Both the position numbers and the translations under genes were made by a program. A stretch of DNA of 64,000 bases, taken from the NCBI GenBank assembly GCA_014529385.2, contig CM043942.1, positions 21,190,991 through 21,254,990 on the forward strand, given 5' to 3'. Source of the DNA: Adiantum capillus-veneris (lineage: Eukaryota > Streptophyta > Polypodiopsida > Polypodiales > Pteridaceae). The notes beneath the pieces were generated by a model. The model worked only from the letters and a program-made list of their open reading frames with translations. It was not told the origin of the DNA and did no database searches. Below, piece by piece: positions 1 to 11,247 of the stretch. Numbering within the stretch: the stretch's first letter is position 1; every line of letters begins with the position of its first letter.

Positions 1-1781
1 AAAAACTGGGTTCCGCGCAACTGCCAATGCGCTCTGACTGTCAGTGTAGATAGTGTTGGCAGTGTCCTGTCCAACACCCAAATCAACCATAAGGCATCTG
101 AGCCATACACACTCAACCGTAGCTATGAAGACTGCCATGTACTCAGCCTCACAACTTGAAGTTGCCATAGTAGGTTGCTTCTTGCTCAACCATGATATAC
201 ATGAACTGCCAAGCATGAAACAAAAACCACTTGTGGACACTCGCGTGTCAAAACAACCAGCCCAATCTGAGTCCGAAAAAGCATGTAAGTCTGGCGGCAA
301 TGATCCCCCCTTGGGATAAAACAAGCCAAGATGTAAAGTGCCACTAAGGTAGCGGAAAATCCTCTTGACAGCCTGCCAATGATTAGACCCTGGGCTATGC
401 ATAAATCTGCTGACCTGTGAGACTGCAAACTGAATATCTGGCCTCGTGTTGCATACATAAATGAGGTAGCCAACAGCAGTTTGGTAAAGAGTGACATCAG
501 CAGGATCACCAACATCATGTCGACTCAACTTCAAACCTGTTTCCATGGGAGTGGCAATAGGTTTGCAATCCTCAAGTCCAAACTTACATAGCAATGTCTC
601 TATGTAACTTTTCTGACACAAGGCAATACTACCATCACACTGCTTAAACTATATACCCAAGTAATGATGCAACAACCCAAAATCTTTCATCTTGAAAGTA
701 GCATTCAAATCAGCCTTAAATTCAGCAATATGTCTCTCATTTGGTCCAGTGATCAGCAAATCATCAACATAAAGAACCACAATGAGAAGTACATCACCCT
801 CACGCTTTACATACAATGTGCTTTCTGTTGGACTTTTACGAAAGCCTTGTTTGACCAAATGAGTGTCAGCTTTCTCATACCAAGCACGAGGAGATTGCTT
901 CAACCCATACAAAGCCTTGTTACATTTGCACACTTTGTCCTCTTGTCCTTTTATGACAAAACCGCGAGGCTGCGTTACATAAACTTCCTCAAATATGTCA
1001 CCATTCAAGAAAGCAGTAACAATGTCTGATTGATGTACATCCCAACCAAAATGAGCTGCCAATGCACATAGAAAATGCACAGCAGTCATACGACAAGTGG
1101 GAGCAAAAGTCTCTTCATAATGTATGCCTTTTTGCTGTGCATAACCCTTTGCAACAAGTCGAGCCTTATGGCGATCGATCTCACCATCCGGCTTGCGTTT
1201 CAACTTGTAAACCCACTTCGTACCAATGGCCTTTTGCCAGGAAGCAAATCACATAAAGTCCATGTGTCATTTTCTATAAGTGCATCATATTCTGATTGCA
1301 TGGCAGCCATCCAATTTTTTGAATTTTGTGCTTCATCAAAAGTCAGAGGCTCCTCAACATCATGTAAGCTAGACACAGCCAAAGCATAACAATCTGATGC
1401 ATAAGATGCACGGCGAGAGCCTGAACGAGTACAACTAGACAAAGGTGCATCCAATTTACTGTCACGCAAAGTGTGCACCAGTCATTTTGGCATACCTCTA
1501 GCCTGCTCATTTTCAGCCCTTTCCTCATCAAGTACATCATGTACATCTACATCAGTAATAGGCTGATCTAGAACATTTTCAGAAACCCCCATAGGCTGTA
1601 CATTTGCCTCATTGGAACTTACATTCGTATTTCCACCACTGAAAAGAGGCAACAAAGTGTCATAAATGTCCTGTGAGCTTACATTACTGTCTCTAGTACA
1701 TGACAGCAAGGGCTGAACAGAATCTTCCACAAACACTACATCCTGAGAAACCAGAATACGTTTTGTTTGCGGATGATACAA
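1..1781 (-). pseudogene. Copia-A pol: integrase tail, reverse transcriptase, RNase H
   Basis: 3' half of a copia polyprotein read right to left. 1200-1781 is the integrase-RT linker and the start of RT. 649-1203 is the RT core, with the palm motif YVDDLLI and the copia signature LYGLKQSPRAWY. 1-648 is RNase H, with DSDWAG and the SSCEAEYMA box. It copies element RNA into cDNA and removes the RNA strand. Breaks: TGA at 1482-1484, a frameshift near 1225, and TAG near 649 between RT and RNase H. The first and last fit single C-to-T changes (CGA to TGA, CAG to TAG). The frame runs off the window at base 1. Confidence 0.9.
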
Positions 1782-3257
1782 CCTATAACCTTTGATTTAT
1801 GCACTATAACCAACAAAAATACATTTGACAGCCTTATCATCCAATTTTCTGCGCTGCACTTGTGGCACCAAAGCATATGCCAAACAGCCAAAAACACGCA
1901 TGTGCTCAATAGAAGGTTTTCTATCATGCCATACTTCATATGGAGTAATAGACTACAAAGATTTTGTAGGACACATGTTAAGTACATAAGTGGCACACAT
2001 AATGGCCTCAAGCAAAAAAGAATGCGGAAAAGCTTGACTTTTGACCATACATCGTGCCATTTCCGTCAGTGACCTGTTTTTCCTCTCAGCAACACCATTT
2101 TGCTGAGGTGTATAAGGCACTGTACATTGGTGTTTTATCCCACGACTAGCCAGAAATGCATTAAATTCATGAGACATATACTCCCCCCCTCGATCAGAAT
2201 GGAGGGTGCCCATAGTACATTTCGAGACATTTTCAGCCATAGCCAGAAATTGTTTGAAGCACATAAAAACTTCGGACTTCTCTTTAAGCGAAAATACCCA
2301 TGCATGCCTGGAGTAATCATCAATGAAAGTCATGAAGTACAGGTAATTGCCCAAGGACGGAGTTTGCATGGGTCCACAAACATCACTATGCACAAAATGC
2401 AACCTGCATGTGGCCCGAACTGAACCATCCTTTGGAAACTTAGAACGCTGCATCTTACCCAAAATACAGCCTTCATAAACATGTTTGACAGGTGCTTCAA
2501 GAGGTGGCAAAGAAGCAATCATATCAGATTTCTGCAAACGCAGCAAACTGGCAAAATTCAGATGACCAAAACGTGCATGCCAAAGTTTTGCATCTGAAAT
2601 AGCCCTTGAATCTGCAACAACATTTGTAAAATTTTGTCCACACTTGTCATACAAAGTGAGCTTATACAGCCCACGGCATGAAAGCCCAGATGCAACAATT
2701 TCATCACCAAAACTGAGATCATGAACTGTACATCTGTCATCCACAAACTTGACTACAAGTCCAAGTCTAGCAAGTGCGGATATAGATAAGAGATTCTTCT
2801 TGATCCCAGGTACATAAAGTGCATCAACAAGTGTGAAAGAACTGCCATTAGCAGCAATAAGCACAATCTTTCCAACTCCCTGAACTGGATAATAGGCGTT
2901 GTTGGCACAAGTGACTGAATTCCCATGAGGGACAGACTCGAGAGAGGTAAACAATTCTCGATGTGAGGTAATGTGCTTTGTAGCACCACTGTCGAAATAC
3001 CACACATGTGAAATTGCAGCAACTGACAAGCATGCATCATGGACAGCAGGATTGTAAGTGCACTCTACGCTAAAAGCCCATTCTGCATCAACATCAACAA
3101 CACAATCTCCTTTCACAGAAGACTCAACAATGGCTGCATTTGTAGTGGAACCAACATTTATAGTGGAACCACCCTCTTTCTTCTTAGCCTCTTTGGCCTT
3201 CAACTTAGGACACGAATTGATCAAGTGATCATTGGCTTTGCAATAATGGCAACCCAT
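1782..3257 (-). pseudogene. Copia-A zinc knuckle, protease and integrase
   Basis: An open stretch of 434 codons (1953-3257) plus a short tail with two stops. Residues C3, C6, H11, C16 form a CCHC nucleic-acid-binding knuckle. WYFDSGA at 87-92 is the aspartic protease site. WHARFGH near 226-232 begins the GAG-pre-integrase zinc module, but its first cysteine is replaced (YEGC at 261-264). The integrase core has D292, D355 and E391 in DD35E spacing, with the copia motif TPQQNGVAERKN. The tail 1782-1952 continues the frame (TPYEVW, VFGCLAY) through a TAG and a TAA. It cleaves the polyprotein and inserts cDNA. Frame is shared with the RT part and shifted relative to gag. Confidence 0.9.
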
Positions 3258-4094
3258 CTTCTTTTTGCCCTTATCACTAGAATTGCCAGATGAAGTGCTG
3301 CCAGCAAAAGCATTAGGAACAAAAATTTTGCCACTCGCAGCAGAACCATAAGAAGTGGCTACATTACTGTTACCACCCTTTCTTTGAGAAGCAATAAAAG
3401 CCTGTTCAACTGCACGCTATCTAGTCCTGTTTTTTCTGGAAAGTGACTCTTGCAACAGCAATGTGCATCAAACTTGACAACTTCAGGATTTCCTTGGGTC
3501 ATAAGTCTCCAAGTACTAGCAAAAGTTTGGTAAGAATCTGGTAAGGCATCAAGAACAGTCTGCACAAGGGAACTGTCTGAAATGACTTCACCTGCAGAAA
3601 TAAGCTGCTCATTGATATCCTTAACACTATCAAGGAAACTGTCCATATCATCTTCCTCATGCATAATCTTCGCCTCCAGCTCTTTATGCAGCAAAGCAAT
3701 TTTAGCCTCATTGCGGCTTGCATAAAGACCTGCTAGAATATCCCAAGTCTGTTTTGCAGATTTTGCTAAACGGATGTGAGGAACAATGGTGCGCTTCACA
3801 GACAACGCAATCAATGCATGAGCCTGCGCATCCTTAACATCCCAACGAGCTTGTTCTGCCGTAGGCAAAACAACTCTAACAGCTGCAATCCTTGCAGCAA
3901 GACCTGCAACATCCTCAACATCGCCTACATCCTCAGAACCAGGACGTACATCAATACCCTGCACAATGTTCCAGACACCCTTTGACACAAGAACATGTTG
4001 CATCATATAAGCCCACATAGGGTAGTTGTCCCCATCCAACCTGTCCTCAGTAGAAAACATCTTGAACAAATCTGTGTTGTTGTTGTCAGCCATG
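3258..4094 (-). pseudogene. Copia-A gag (UBN2/DUF4219-like)
   Basis: Capsid-type protein of a copia element. I place the start at the ATG at 4092-4094 (MADNNNTDLF), because a further in-frame ATG upstream lies in the leader. The protein shows the expected N-terminal block (EDRLDGDNYPMWAYMM), then a UBN2-type helical region with QTWDILAGLYASRNE and LLHKELEAKIMHEEDD, ending LDALPDSYQTFAS. A frameshift near 3360-3420 separates it from the zinc-knuckle frame. It would form the cytoplasmic particle that packages the RNA. Confidence 0.85.
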
Positions 4095-4440
4095 GTAAAT
4101 GCTGCACCTGATGTGAAAACTACCCGAAAATAGGAGAAACGGAGTGGGAACAACCTGTGCTATATAGCACAAACCGTAGAAGACTATAAGACACCTGTTA
4201 TGCAGAAAACGGCACTGACAAAAATTTTGCACAAAATGATGAAATAGCCATGCAGTACTGCCTGTAGTGGAAACAGAGGCCGAAATGAGCCCAAATCAAA
4301 ATTCTGAGTAGACCATGCTCTTTGAGCTCTCCCAAAATTTTTGTCGACCTGTGAACGCTCGCCAAAGCTCACTGAAATCGGAGAAAGTGAGGAGGCGTGT
4401 GATGGAGCAGCTGGCGACTAAGCTCGGGAGGACGTGACCT

Positions 4441-4452
4441 GCTTTGATACCA
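4441..4452 (-). promoter_or_regulatory. Copia-A primer binding site
   Basis: Minus strand TGGTATCAAAGC, one base from the standard match to the 3' end of initiator-Met tRNA (TGGTATCAGAGC). It lies two bases inside the 5' LTR and fixes both the LTR edge and the element's orientation. The leader between it and gag (4095-4440, about 350 bp) has no gene. Part of that leader (near 4350-4400) matches the copia fragment at 30960-31031. Confidence 0.9.
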
Positions 4453-4454
4453 AT

Positions 4455-4681
4455 TGTTGGAATTAGGGTTGCAGAGAAACGCACACCGCTTGGAGAAGAC
4501 AAAGGAAGCTCAAGGCACACAATAGAGAGTGTGTTTCTTAGTGTGCAATGGAAAGATAGATAGCCCTAGAGTAATGGGCGTATATACAATGCACGGGGGA
4601 AAAAACCTCCTAAAGAGGGAAAAAATGCCCCGGCGGTCCTAGTGTGTTCACACACATCACTACCACATGTATATGGTAACA
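4455..4681 (-). repeat. Copia-A 5' LTR
   Basis: A 227-bp LTR. On the minus strand it starts TGTTACCATATACATGTGG and ends CCAACA, giving TG..CA ends, and is followed by AT and the primer site. A minus-strand promoter is expected here; I saw no strong TATA box. The matching 3' LTR is outside the window, so the right edge rests on the TG end alone. Confidence 0.85.
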
Positions 4682-5193
4682 AAGTTCACCTGCTATGCTT
4701 ACAAAATAATCTCACAAAAGTGATTTATCTAATTTTCTAATTCCGCTACTCTCAAAGTTCATAGGCCATTTCCATTACGTTGGTATTAGAGCTATTGGTT
4801 TCTCTTTTCTTGTTTAAGAAGAGAGGTCCTTAAGTAGACTATTAATGGTTGATTTTGTAAATTATATTAGGGTAAGTGGGTATGGGATCTATTATCGATT
4901 TTTTTGAGCCCACTATGTGAGATATGGTGCACACCTCGAGAGCTTTGGTCTTAATAATGTAGTCTTTTGAGACTTGCCTACGGCTTCACCACCATTATTG
5001 AGCCATAATTCGGAAAGGAGCTATCCCTCGACAACTCTGCTATGTTAGACCCACTCCACTACTCTCTATAATTAACCAATTCGAGGTGTGGGTGTAGATT
5101 CTTAAGTACTGCTTTTCAAAGGCTAAGAGGAGTAGCAACTAAGGTTTTGAATTGCCAAATAATACACTAAGTAAACATACAAATTTTGTTAAC
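4682..5193 (+). repeat. Gypsy-G LTR 3' remnant, primer site and leader
   Basis: 4781-4792 reads TGGTATTAGAGC, an initiator-Met primer site with one change. The LTR would end at about 4779 (CCATTACG; the final A of the usual CA is G). The rest to 5193 is non-coding leader. No gene is seen. Confidence 0.7.
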
Positions 5194-6628
5194 ATGGTTG
5201 ACAATAACCAAGAGATTAGAATGAACATTTGATAACTTTGATTTTGCACATGAAGGTGCTAATGATGATGCCCCCATGTTTGTTAATTATCTTGTTACTA
5301 GGTTGCAACAAGCTATGGGAAACCCTGCTTTGCAAACTGAAGTTACTTAACGACTTTGTGCTTATGGGATTTCCTTTCCTCTCCAAGAGGAGAGAGAGAG
5401 CTTAGGAGGCCTCTTGATGAGACCCCCAAAAGAAGACTCTCTCCCATACGAGAGGAGGAATTCAAAGAACAAGTAAGTAATGAATCCCTAAGTTCCTCTG
5501 AAGATGTGGCTCCACGAAGACGGTGGATTAAACGATCGTCAACTCCTCCCAAGAGGAAATGGTCAACCCATAGTCCTTCTCCTCGTCACTCCAAAAGGGA
5601 AGATAGGAAACAAAAGAAGAAAAGGACAAGAAAGAGGTCACCCTCTTCTCCTTCCTTTTCATCTTCCTCCTCTTTTTATGAAAGCTACAACTATTCTCCT
5701 AGAGAAAATAAGAAGGGAGGACATCGCAAATATTACCTGCATGGCGAAGTTCCCAAAAGCTCAAGAAGTCGAAAGAGGGAGGAAAGAGTATCTCTTTTCT
5801 CACCTATGATGGCACCTTTGGTGGTACCAACAAAGTATTGGCCTTCATCTAGCAATTTGATGCGGCCTTTGGAGACGAGGGCTTCATAGAGTCCTCCAAG
5901 CTACATCATGTAGCTATGCACTTTCAAAAATTTGCTCATCAATGGTGGGATAGCCTTTGTGGGAATGGCGAAGCCCCAAAGACATGGAAACTCTACGAGT
6001 TTTCATCATGAAGCAATTCCTTGCAAGCGATGCAAAGGACAAAGTGCTTACCAAATGGTGGAGTTTGAAGCTTCTTCCCCATGAGTCTATCCAAAAATAT
6101 GTGGACAAGTTTTAGGATTTACATCTCAAGGCTACTGTCTTTATTAAAAAAAAGGCCACTGAGCAAAAGCAACAATTATGTGCGGGAGTACCTGAAAAAA
6201 TGGCCGAGTATGTCAACTCCCAATGGCCTAGTTCTATCACCGAAGTAATTCACCACACTATGGTTGCTTCGCGCATCAATTTCCAACAAGGGGCTAAAAG
6301 GAATGCCAAGCCCATGGAAAACAAAGATTGAAATGAAGCAAAGGGGATGAACAATGCTCAAAATTCTTCCCAAGGCAACTCTATCAACAACAAAAAAGCT
6401 AAGGAGAAAAGAGTCTACAAAGTTAAGAATCAACTTTCTCCCGAGGAGCTAGAGAGTTATCGCAAAGATAACCGGTGCTTCAAGTGCGGGGAGCAAGGAC
6501 ATGCCTATCATGTTGCTTGCCCCCAAAGAAATGTGTGCAAGGAACTGCCTAGAGCCTCTATGGTTGAAGCTCAAAAAGAGGATGCTCATTGTTGCCAAGG
6601 ATTTCTCCTTTCCTATGCTTGACGAAAG
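5194..6628 (+). pseudogene. Gypsy-G gag with zinc knuckle, broken
   Basis: A gag-type reading frame starting at an ATG at 5194 (MVDNNQEIR) and soon stopped. 5356-5889 is an Arg/Ser-rich basic stretch (RRPLDETPKRR, KKKRTRKRS). About 5900-6340 holds the retrotransposon gag core across frames: LHHVAMHFQKFAHQWWDSL, then KQFLASDAKDKVLTKWW and EKMAEYVNSQWPSS. 6347-6622 has a knuckle with C, C, H and C, but with five instead of four residues between H and the last C. RS-rich N-termini are unusual for gag; this part may have been acquired or may simply have drifted. At least three stops or shifts. Confidence 0.75.
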
Positions 6629-7380
6629 ATGCAAGAGCATGATGCCTTTATTTTGTTTGACCCTGGTTCAACTCAAAACTTCATATCCACGGAGTTGACT
6701 ACCAAGCTAGGCATACAAGCCCACGAGATGGGTGATGCATTGAAAGCCGATTTAGCTCTCAAGGGACAAGACTCCTCAGCTACTTCCTTAATTGGAAAAT
6801 TGAGGCTTCATGTCCAAAGCTAAAGAGGATTTATTCATCTCCCCTCTCAAACATGAGGATGTTATCATTGAGGCACCATGGTTTAGCTGCATGGCTTCCA
6901 ACATGAAGTTCCTTGAAAGAAGAATATACTTCACCTACAGGGAAAAGAGCATGTACATAGATGCTAATGAGTCGGGGAACACCATATCCCTGGTAAATAC
7001 ACTTGTTTTTGAGAAGTCAATGAGAAGTTCTATTTTTGCGTATATGATTCTAATGTTTTTGCAAGTAGTAATAAAGGGAATCAAAAGGAATTAGAGTTGT
7101 CCAATTTCCTAAATGGATTCCAAGATGTTTTCATTGATGACATCCATAGTGAGCTACCTCCAAAATGAGGGATGATGATGACCATGCAATTGAGCTCCTA
7201 CTAGGAAGCTCACCGCCTAACAAGCCTTCTTATCGAGTTTCCCAAGCTCAACAAGATGAGATTATGAGGCAAGTGCATGAATTGGTGGAAAAAGGGATGG
7301 TGAGGTCTAGCTCCTCTCAATTCTATTCACCATTACTTTTAGTGCAAAATAAAGATGGCACATATCACATGTGTATCGAG
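6629..7380 (+). pseudogene. Gypsy-G protease and start of reverse transcriptase
   Basis: 6629-6823 encodes a retropepsin-like fragment: FILFDPGSTQNFIS, where the catalytic D-S/T-G reads D-P-G, so the active-site Ser/Thr is lost. 6810-7094 continues the gypsy protease region (PWFSCMASNMKF). 7165-7380 is the RT N-terminus (PPNKPSYRVSQAQQDEI, VEKGMVRSSSSQFYSPLLLVQNKDGTYHMCIE). The sequence leaves RT before the palm. The palm, RNase H and integrase are absent from this copy. Confidence 0.8.
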
Positions 7381-7446
7381 ATTACTAGGCTTTATCTTCT
7401 CTACCTCATAGTCGAGGACAACTATGATTTTAAGAGAGAGGTAATG
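7381..7446 (+). other. Possible Gypsy-G pol 3' end and polypurine tract
   Basis: A 66-bp tail that is not RT. It contains GTCGAGGACAACTATGATTT followed by TAAGAGAGAGG, which resembles the SRT..F..GG pol end and polypurine tract of many plant gypsy elements. If so, everything from the RT palm to integrase was deleted. Weak call by eye. Confidence 0.35.
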
Positions 7447-7762
7447 TGTGCGCGTATGTCGCCTGTGTCAATGCAAGGAACTTTCCGATACACCGTGTGA
7501 GATCCACAAATGGCTCCAAGCACACAACAAGCCTAAACTAATAAGCTCAAAGAAGGCGATGGTGTGTCACTCACCGCTCTACGCTTGCTTCGTGGGGGAT
7601 TCCTCGCCGCGACGAAGAAGGAGCCGCCGCTTCACCGCGCTCAACCGCTTCGCCGCCGCCGTGCTTTCGTAATGCTCAATCGCCCACACACACACTCTCT
7701 CTCTCACACACACATACACACACACTCTCTCTCTCTCTCTCTCACACACATACACTCTCTCG

Positions 7763-7811
<49 letters not shown>

Positions 7812-8132
7812 GGAGGTGAAGAAGAAGAAGATGGAGATGGAGATGGAGCAAGAGCACTCTTCTATTGCACAAATGAGAGAATGAGTGAATTTTAGGTTTA
7901 GTTGACTTTTATATGAGCTCGCCCCATTCACACTTGGGAGCCCATGCTTAGCCAACTAATCCTTTGAATGTTCCAGTTAGAGTGCGCCTCTCATCGGGGA
8001 TCACTCTTACCCTTTTCCTATTGGACCGACAAGCCCGGTACCTGATTCTACCAAATAAATAATACAATGTCCGCCGTAGGTTACAACGTTCGTCGTAGGT
8101 AATAGGGTGTCCGTGAGCCATGAGGGTTAACA
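7447..8132 (-). repeat. Gypsy-C 3' LTR
   Basis: 686 bp. On the minus strand it starts TGTTAACCCTCA and ends GCGCACA. It pairs with 23800-24385 and with 60986-61575. The minus-strand TATATAAAAG (around 7906-7914) is a good TATA box. Most of the 100-bp length difference from the 5' LTR comes from a CT/CA microsatellite (7686-7811) and a short local duplication near 8068-8101. Confidence 0.9.
7686..7811. repeat. Compound CT/CA microsatellite inside the LTR
   Basis: Alternating runs of CT and CA dinucleotides. The same site is occupied by shorter runs in the other two LTR copies (24036-24089 and 61225-61274). The runs lie next to a conserved GA-rich stretch beginning AGGAGGTGAAGAAG. Confidence 0.9.
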
Positions 8133-8146
8133 TGCCCCCCTTCGTG
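8133..8146 (-). promoter_or_regulatory. Gypsy-C polypurine tract
   Basis: Minus strand CACGAAGGGGGGCA, directly before the 3' LTR. It is the expected primer for plus-strand DNA synthesis. Gypsy-C2 has the same tract at 61576-61589. Confidence 0.8.
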
Positions 8147-9347
8147 ATGTAGATTCCGTCCTCGAAAGCTATTGAGTTGAAGCTTGTTATGTCCATGTTG
8201 TAGAGCATCTGGATTTGAATCTGCAAGGCAAAGTCACTATTTCAACAAGCGGAATTATATGGCTATAAATCATGAGGGGAATGTAAAGTACATGTGTAAA
8301 TGAGTAAAAGCAAGATTTATGAAATGTTAGACTGCCATTAAGGACAAATAAATCGCACTTTGAGTAAATTAATTAATCAAGAGTTTTGGGCTTATGGGTG
8401 AGTCTATCAATTAGTTAGCTATGACTAAGGTTAAAACAACTACTCTAGTACTAGCTAAGCTAAGAAGATTATCTAAATGCAAGATTCCCTAATTGTGCTT
8501 TTCAGCTTTGATTAGCCATCTAGCTCTCACAACTGCAACAAAAGCTTGAAATGTTAACTGTAAGCTCGATGGAAGTCTTTTAAATGTCATTCATTTTTTT
8601 TCTTTTTCACTTTTTTACTTTGGTTCACAATCATTTGACGTGTGTGCTTATTTTGTATGTCCAGGGCTTTTTGCTTCTCAAAGAAAAGCGCCTACACTGG
8701 AACCTCTAGGGATCCAGTACCATAGACAATACATGTGAGTGAAGTACCAAATCAAGCCAGGATTTCTCTTCCAGCATTAGATTTTTCATTTGTGGCACTT
8801 ATGTTTTTTGCTTCCATTTCCTTTGTATTCTCACTAGTGTTTTTGTTGTTTAAGTGAGCAAGCTTCTCTATGCCTTAAACATTCCTAACGTCTCAAATAC
8901 TCAGGTAAATTTATCAGCTAGGCCTAGTGGTCAAGTAAATGAGTTAACCTAAAGTCACGGTCTCCTAATCTCAAGGCTCATCCATAAGATTAAACTCTAG
9001 TTCCATCAACTTAAGCAAAGACAAATTTATACATCTATAATGGCAGATAACAAACATAACTATTGCACTCAAACAAACCATAAAAAATCATTATTAGCAA
9101 TTATACATATCCACCAACATGAATCATGGAAAGTAGTACACCTGGAGGTATGGAGTTGCTCATTTCGTCGAAGCAGATGTCCTCAGCCATGTGGATGGAG
9201 ATCCATATAAGTCCTACCTAGCACATCCAAAAAACAAGCACTATACCTCTAGGAGGCATGTCAGTGTGAAAAAATTAAAACTCCTAGAAAACAAACTCAA
9301 AACACAATCCAGACCCCTAACCTACCTATCTGTCATCCCTTTTAGAA
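8147..9347 (-). other. Gypsy-C 3' untranslated region
   Basis: No convincing gene on either strand. A block at about 8637-8778 is strongly conserved with 62118-62260 of Gypsy-C2 while the sequence on either side is not. It includes GTGTGCTTATTTTGTATGTC and ATACATGTGAGTGAAGTACC. Confidence 0.7.
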
Positions 9348-9770
9348 TCAAGGAAAGAGGATATTATATAAACCGGGTGGCCACCCTAAGGCTAGGCCTC
9401 TATCCTCATCATCTAGATAAACGAAATCATTTTCCGTGAGGCCATAGTCTTCCTCGGTCTCTATTATTTCTTCTTCATCATCCTCTTACGCAAGCGTGTT
9501 AATCAAGAACCTCACGATGCGTGGATACTCATCCTGTGCAAAAGAATAAGCATGTGCCACCGAAGAAACATTCGCTACTAGGTAGGGATCACTAGTTATC
9601 CATAGACGTATCAACCATTCTAACTCCTCAAAATTTTGCTCACGTGCAAGTCTCTCTACCAAATCCCATTCGCAAGAAAGTACAGGGTAGAAGATGTGAA
9701 ACACTTGAGAAAAAGAAAAAGGGTACCTTTCATAAAAAATAGAAGCGCATGTCTCTGGTGAACTAGCCAT
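9348..9770 (-). pseudogene. ORFx of Gypsy-C, 140-codon accessory protein, one stop
   Basis: I do not recognise the family. The frame starts at 9770 (MASSPETC), is open for 94 codons, has a single TAA at 9486-9488, then continues in the same frame to a TGA at 9348-9350, ending GLYNILFP. The homologue in Gypsy-C2 (62951-63373) has exactly the same length, with identity near 60% by eye. The core FEELEWLIRL..TSDPYLV is most conserved, followed by an acidic stretch and DFVYLDDEDRGLALG. No signal peptide or membrane segment is evident. Equal length without indels argues that it was a real protein. It lies downstream of a conserved TATA-containing block. Confidence 0.7.
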
Positions 9771-9897
9771 CTCTGAGAATACAAATAGATTTGGTTAGGT
9801 CTTTAAAACATGAGTTGTTTTTGTGTGTTTCTTGATGTGACATGGTGAATTTAGACTTATGTGTAGGATGTGATAGGGTGCTCTCTCGTTGCTAGTC

Positions 9898-9965
9898 GCT
9901 CTTGCTCTTTTACTTTTTTATCTTGTTTTTGTGAGTATAAGGCTTTATATATACATTCCCTATGA
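9898..9965 (-). promoter_or_regulatory. Conserved TATA block upstream of ORFx
   Basis: About 64 bp that look identical in Gypsy-C and Gypsy-C2 (63467-63533), centred on minus-strand TATATATAAAGCC (9943-9954), about 180 bp upstream of the ORFx start. It could be an internal promoter for ORFx, or part of a small overlapping frame (9857-10129) that is open in both copies. Confidence 0.5.
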
Positions 9966-10053
9966 TTGGAGATTGAGAGGTCAGGGAGGAAGGCTAATAG
10001 GGAAGCAAGTGAATGATGGATGTCAGAAAATACTCGCCCCTTCCTTGGGTAGA

Positions 10054-11247
10054 TCATACCTTTTGGAATGATGTCGTCACCTTTTGAAACCAATTGTTCC
10101 AAGTTGTTATGGGTGAAGGCTTTAACCAATAGTTTTCGATCGCCCTATGTGTTTCATCTAGTTGCAAGGGTGGTAAGGTACTCTCCCATGATTTTATTTG
10201 CAACATTGTTGTAGGTGGTGAACCTACAACAGGAGGTGCAAACTCTTTCTTGCTTGTATGGATATGTACAATGGTAGGTGGAGGTTGTGTCGAAGCTTCT
10301 ATTTCTGTATAGTAACTACATGAAGAGCAAGAAGCTTCATTTTCTTTCCCTGTTCCTGAGCTAGGTGGAACAAATCGTTCTTTCTTTGGTACCCAAACTA
10401 GCTCTGGAGCAGGTGTGTCGCATTCCGTGATTTTTTTCTTTCCATGATTTTCAATTTGTTTTGAAGCCACAGGATTGGGTTTACATGGGCCAGGTGACAG
10501 GTAAGAGTACAATTTATGATTGGGCACCCAGATTTGATCATTTCCTTCATAGTATCCTCGGGCTTCCAATAGTCGTTTAGGAATCCAACGCAATGTTTCT
10601 TTACATTTCTTGGAGTGAGGGGGACGTTTCTTACGAGGCTTCCATTTTTTAGCATCAACCATGGTCACTAAAGAAGCTTTAGGGACCCACTTATATGTTT
10701 TCTTTGTTATATTAGGATGGTTCTTGTGTGTCTCAAGTTTTCTTTCAACTACATCAGTTGAAGCTCTAGAGAGTTGGGCTATGGGGACATATGGTTCAAC
10801 CTCCTGGACATGCAATGTCTTGGGTTTTATTTCCTTAGGCAATATATCAGGGACTATGGCTTGAGTGGTAGGGATAAGAGTGGGTTTTTGCGTTGTGACA
10901 CCCCCAGTCGCCCAATCAATAGTGCATTTGGTGGCTATCATCCACGTGCGTCCTAGGTTTATATTACCCTCCATAGCTCCAGTAGGCATGACCAAAAAGT
11001 CTTGAGCTACAACCCCATTGTCATAACTGACAGAAGTGTGTCAGATTCCAAAAACCGCAGCTTTTTTCTTGTTGACACCCTTGACTTGGATAATACTCTC
11101 AGATAGAGGTGGCTTCCCTAACTGACACCACACCCCATATGATAGCAGATTATATTTAGCACCCGTGTCCAATAAGGCGTTATATAGCACTTTTCCATAG
11201 GCACTATTTAACTCAATAGGGTATCGTAGAGGTGTGTTAGAGTCCAA
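10054..11247 (-). pseudogene. Second retropepsin-like domain with W-x-P-K tail (PR2)
   Basis: Lies directly after integrase, where no protease is normally found. 11041-11247 holds ALLDTGAKYNLLSYGVW, an intact D-T-G-A catalytic motif. After a TGA at 11041-11043 the same frame continues with GNINLGRTWM and CTIDW, matching the second-half L-G box of retropepsins. The tail repeats YKWVPK, LRWIPK, QIWVPN and LVWVPK across about 150 residues, then ends in NNWFQKVTTSFQKV. Gypsy-C2 shares the tail end exactly. The call as a retropepsin fold is from motifs only. A frameshift near 11250 separates it from integrase. Confidence 0.75.

Larger units (their letters stand above)
1..4681 (-). mobile_element. 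Copia-A, Ty1/copia LTR retrotransposon, partial
   Basis: Minus-strand copia element in the order LTR, initiator-Met primer site, leader, gag, CCHC, protease, integrase, RT, RNase H, which is diagnostic for Ty1/copia. The 5' LTR is at 4455-4681; the 3' LTR lies beyond the left window edge. The bases after the LTR (aagtt, 4682-4686) should be one copy of the target duplication. It sits inside the LTR of Gypsy-G. Frameshifts and several stops make it non-coding as it stands. Confidence 0.93.
4682..7446 (+). mobile_element. Gypsy-G, decayed Ty3/gypsy element (plus)
   Basis: Remnant of a gypsy element: LTR end (4682-4779), initiator-Met primer site (4781-4792), leader, gag, CCHC knuckle, protease and the start of RT, then an abrupt jump at about 7380 to what looks like a pol 3' end (7381-7446). 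Copia-A interrupts its 5' LTR and Gypsy-C interrupts its right end. The primer type differs from the other gypsies here, which suggests a chromovirus-like lineage. Multiple stops and shifts. Confidence 0.75.

Noticed and set aside
7579-7955. Open frames over the CT/CA runs in the Gypsy-C LTR (poly-Val/Cys and poly-Arg/Glu proteins)
   Set aside because: They are translations of dinucleotide repeats. The repeat length differs among the three LTR copies, so no frame is kept.
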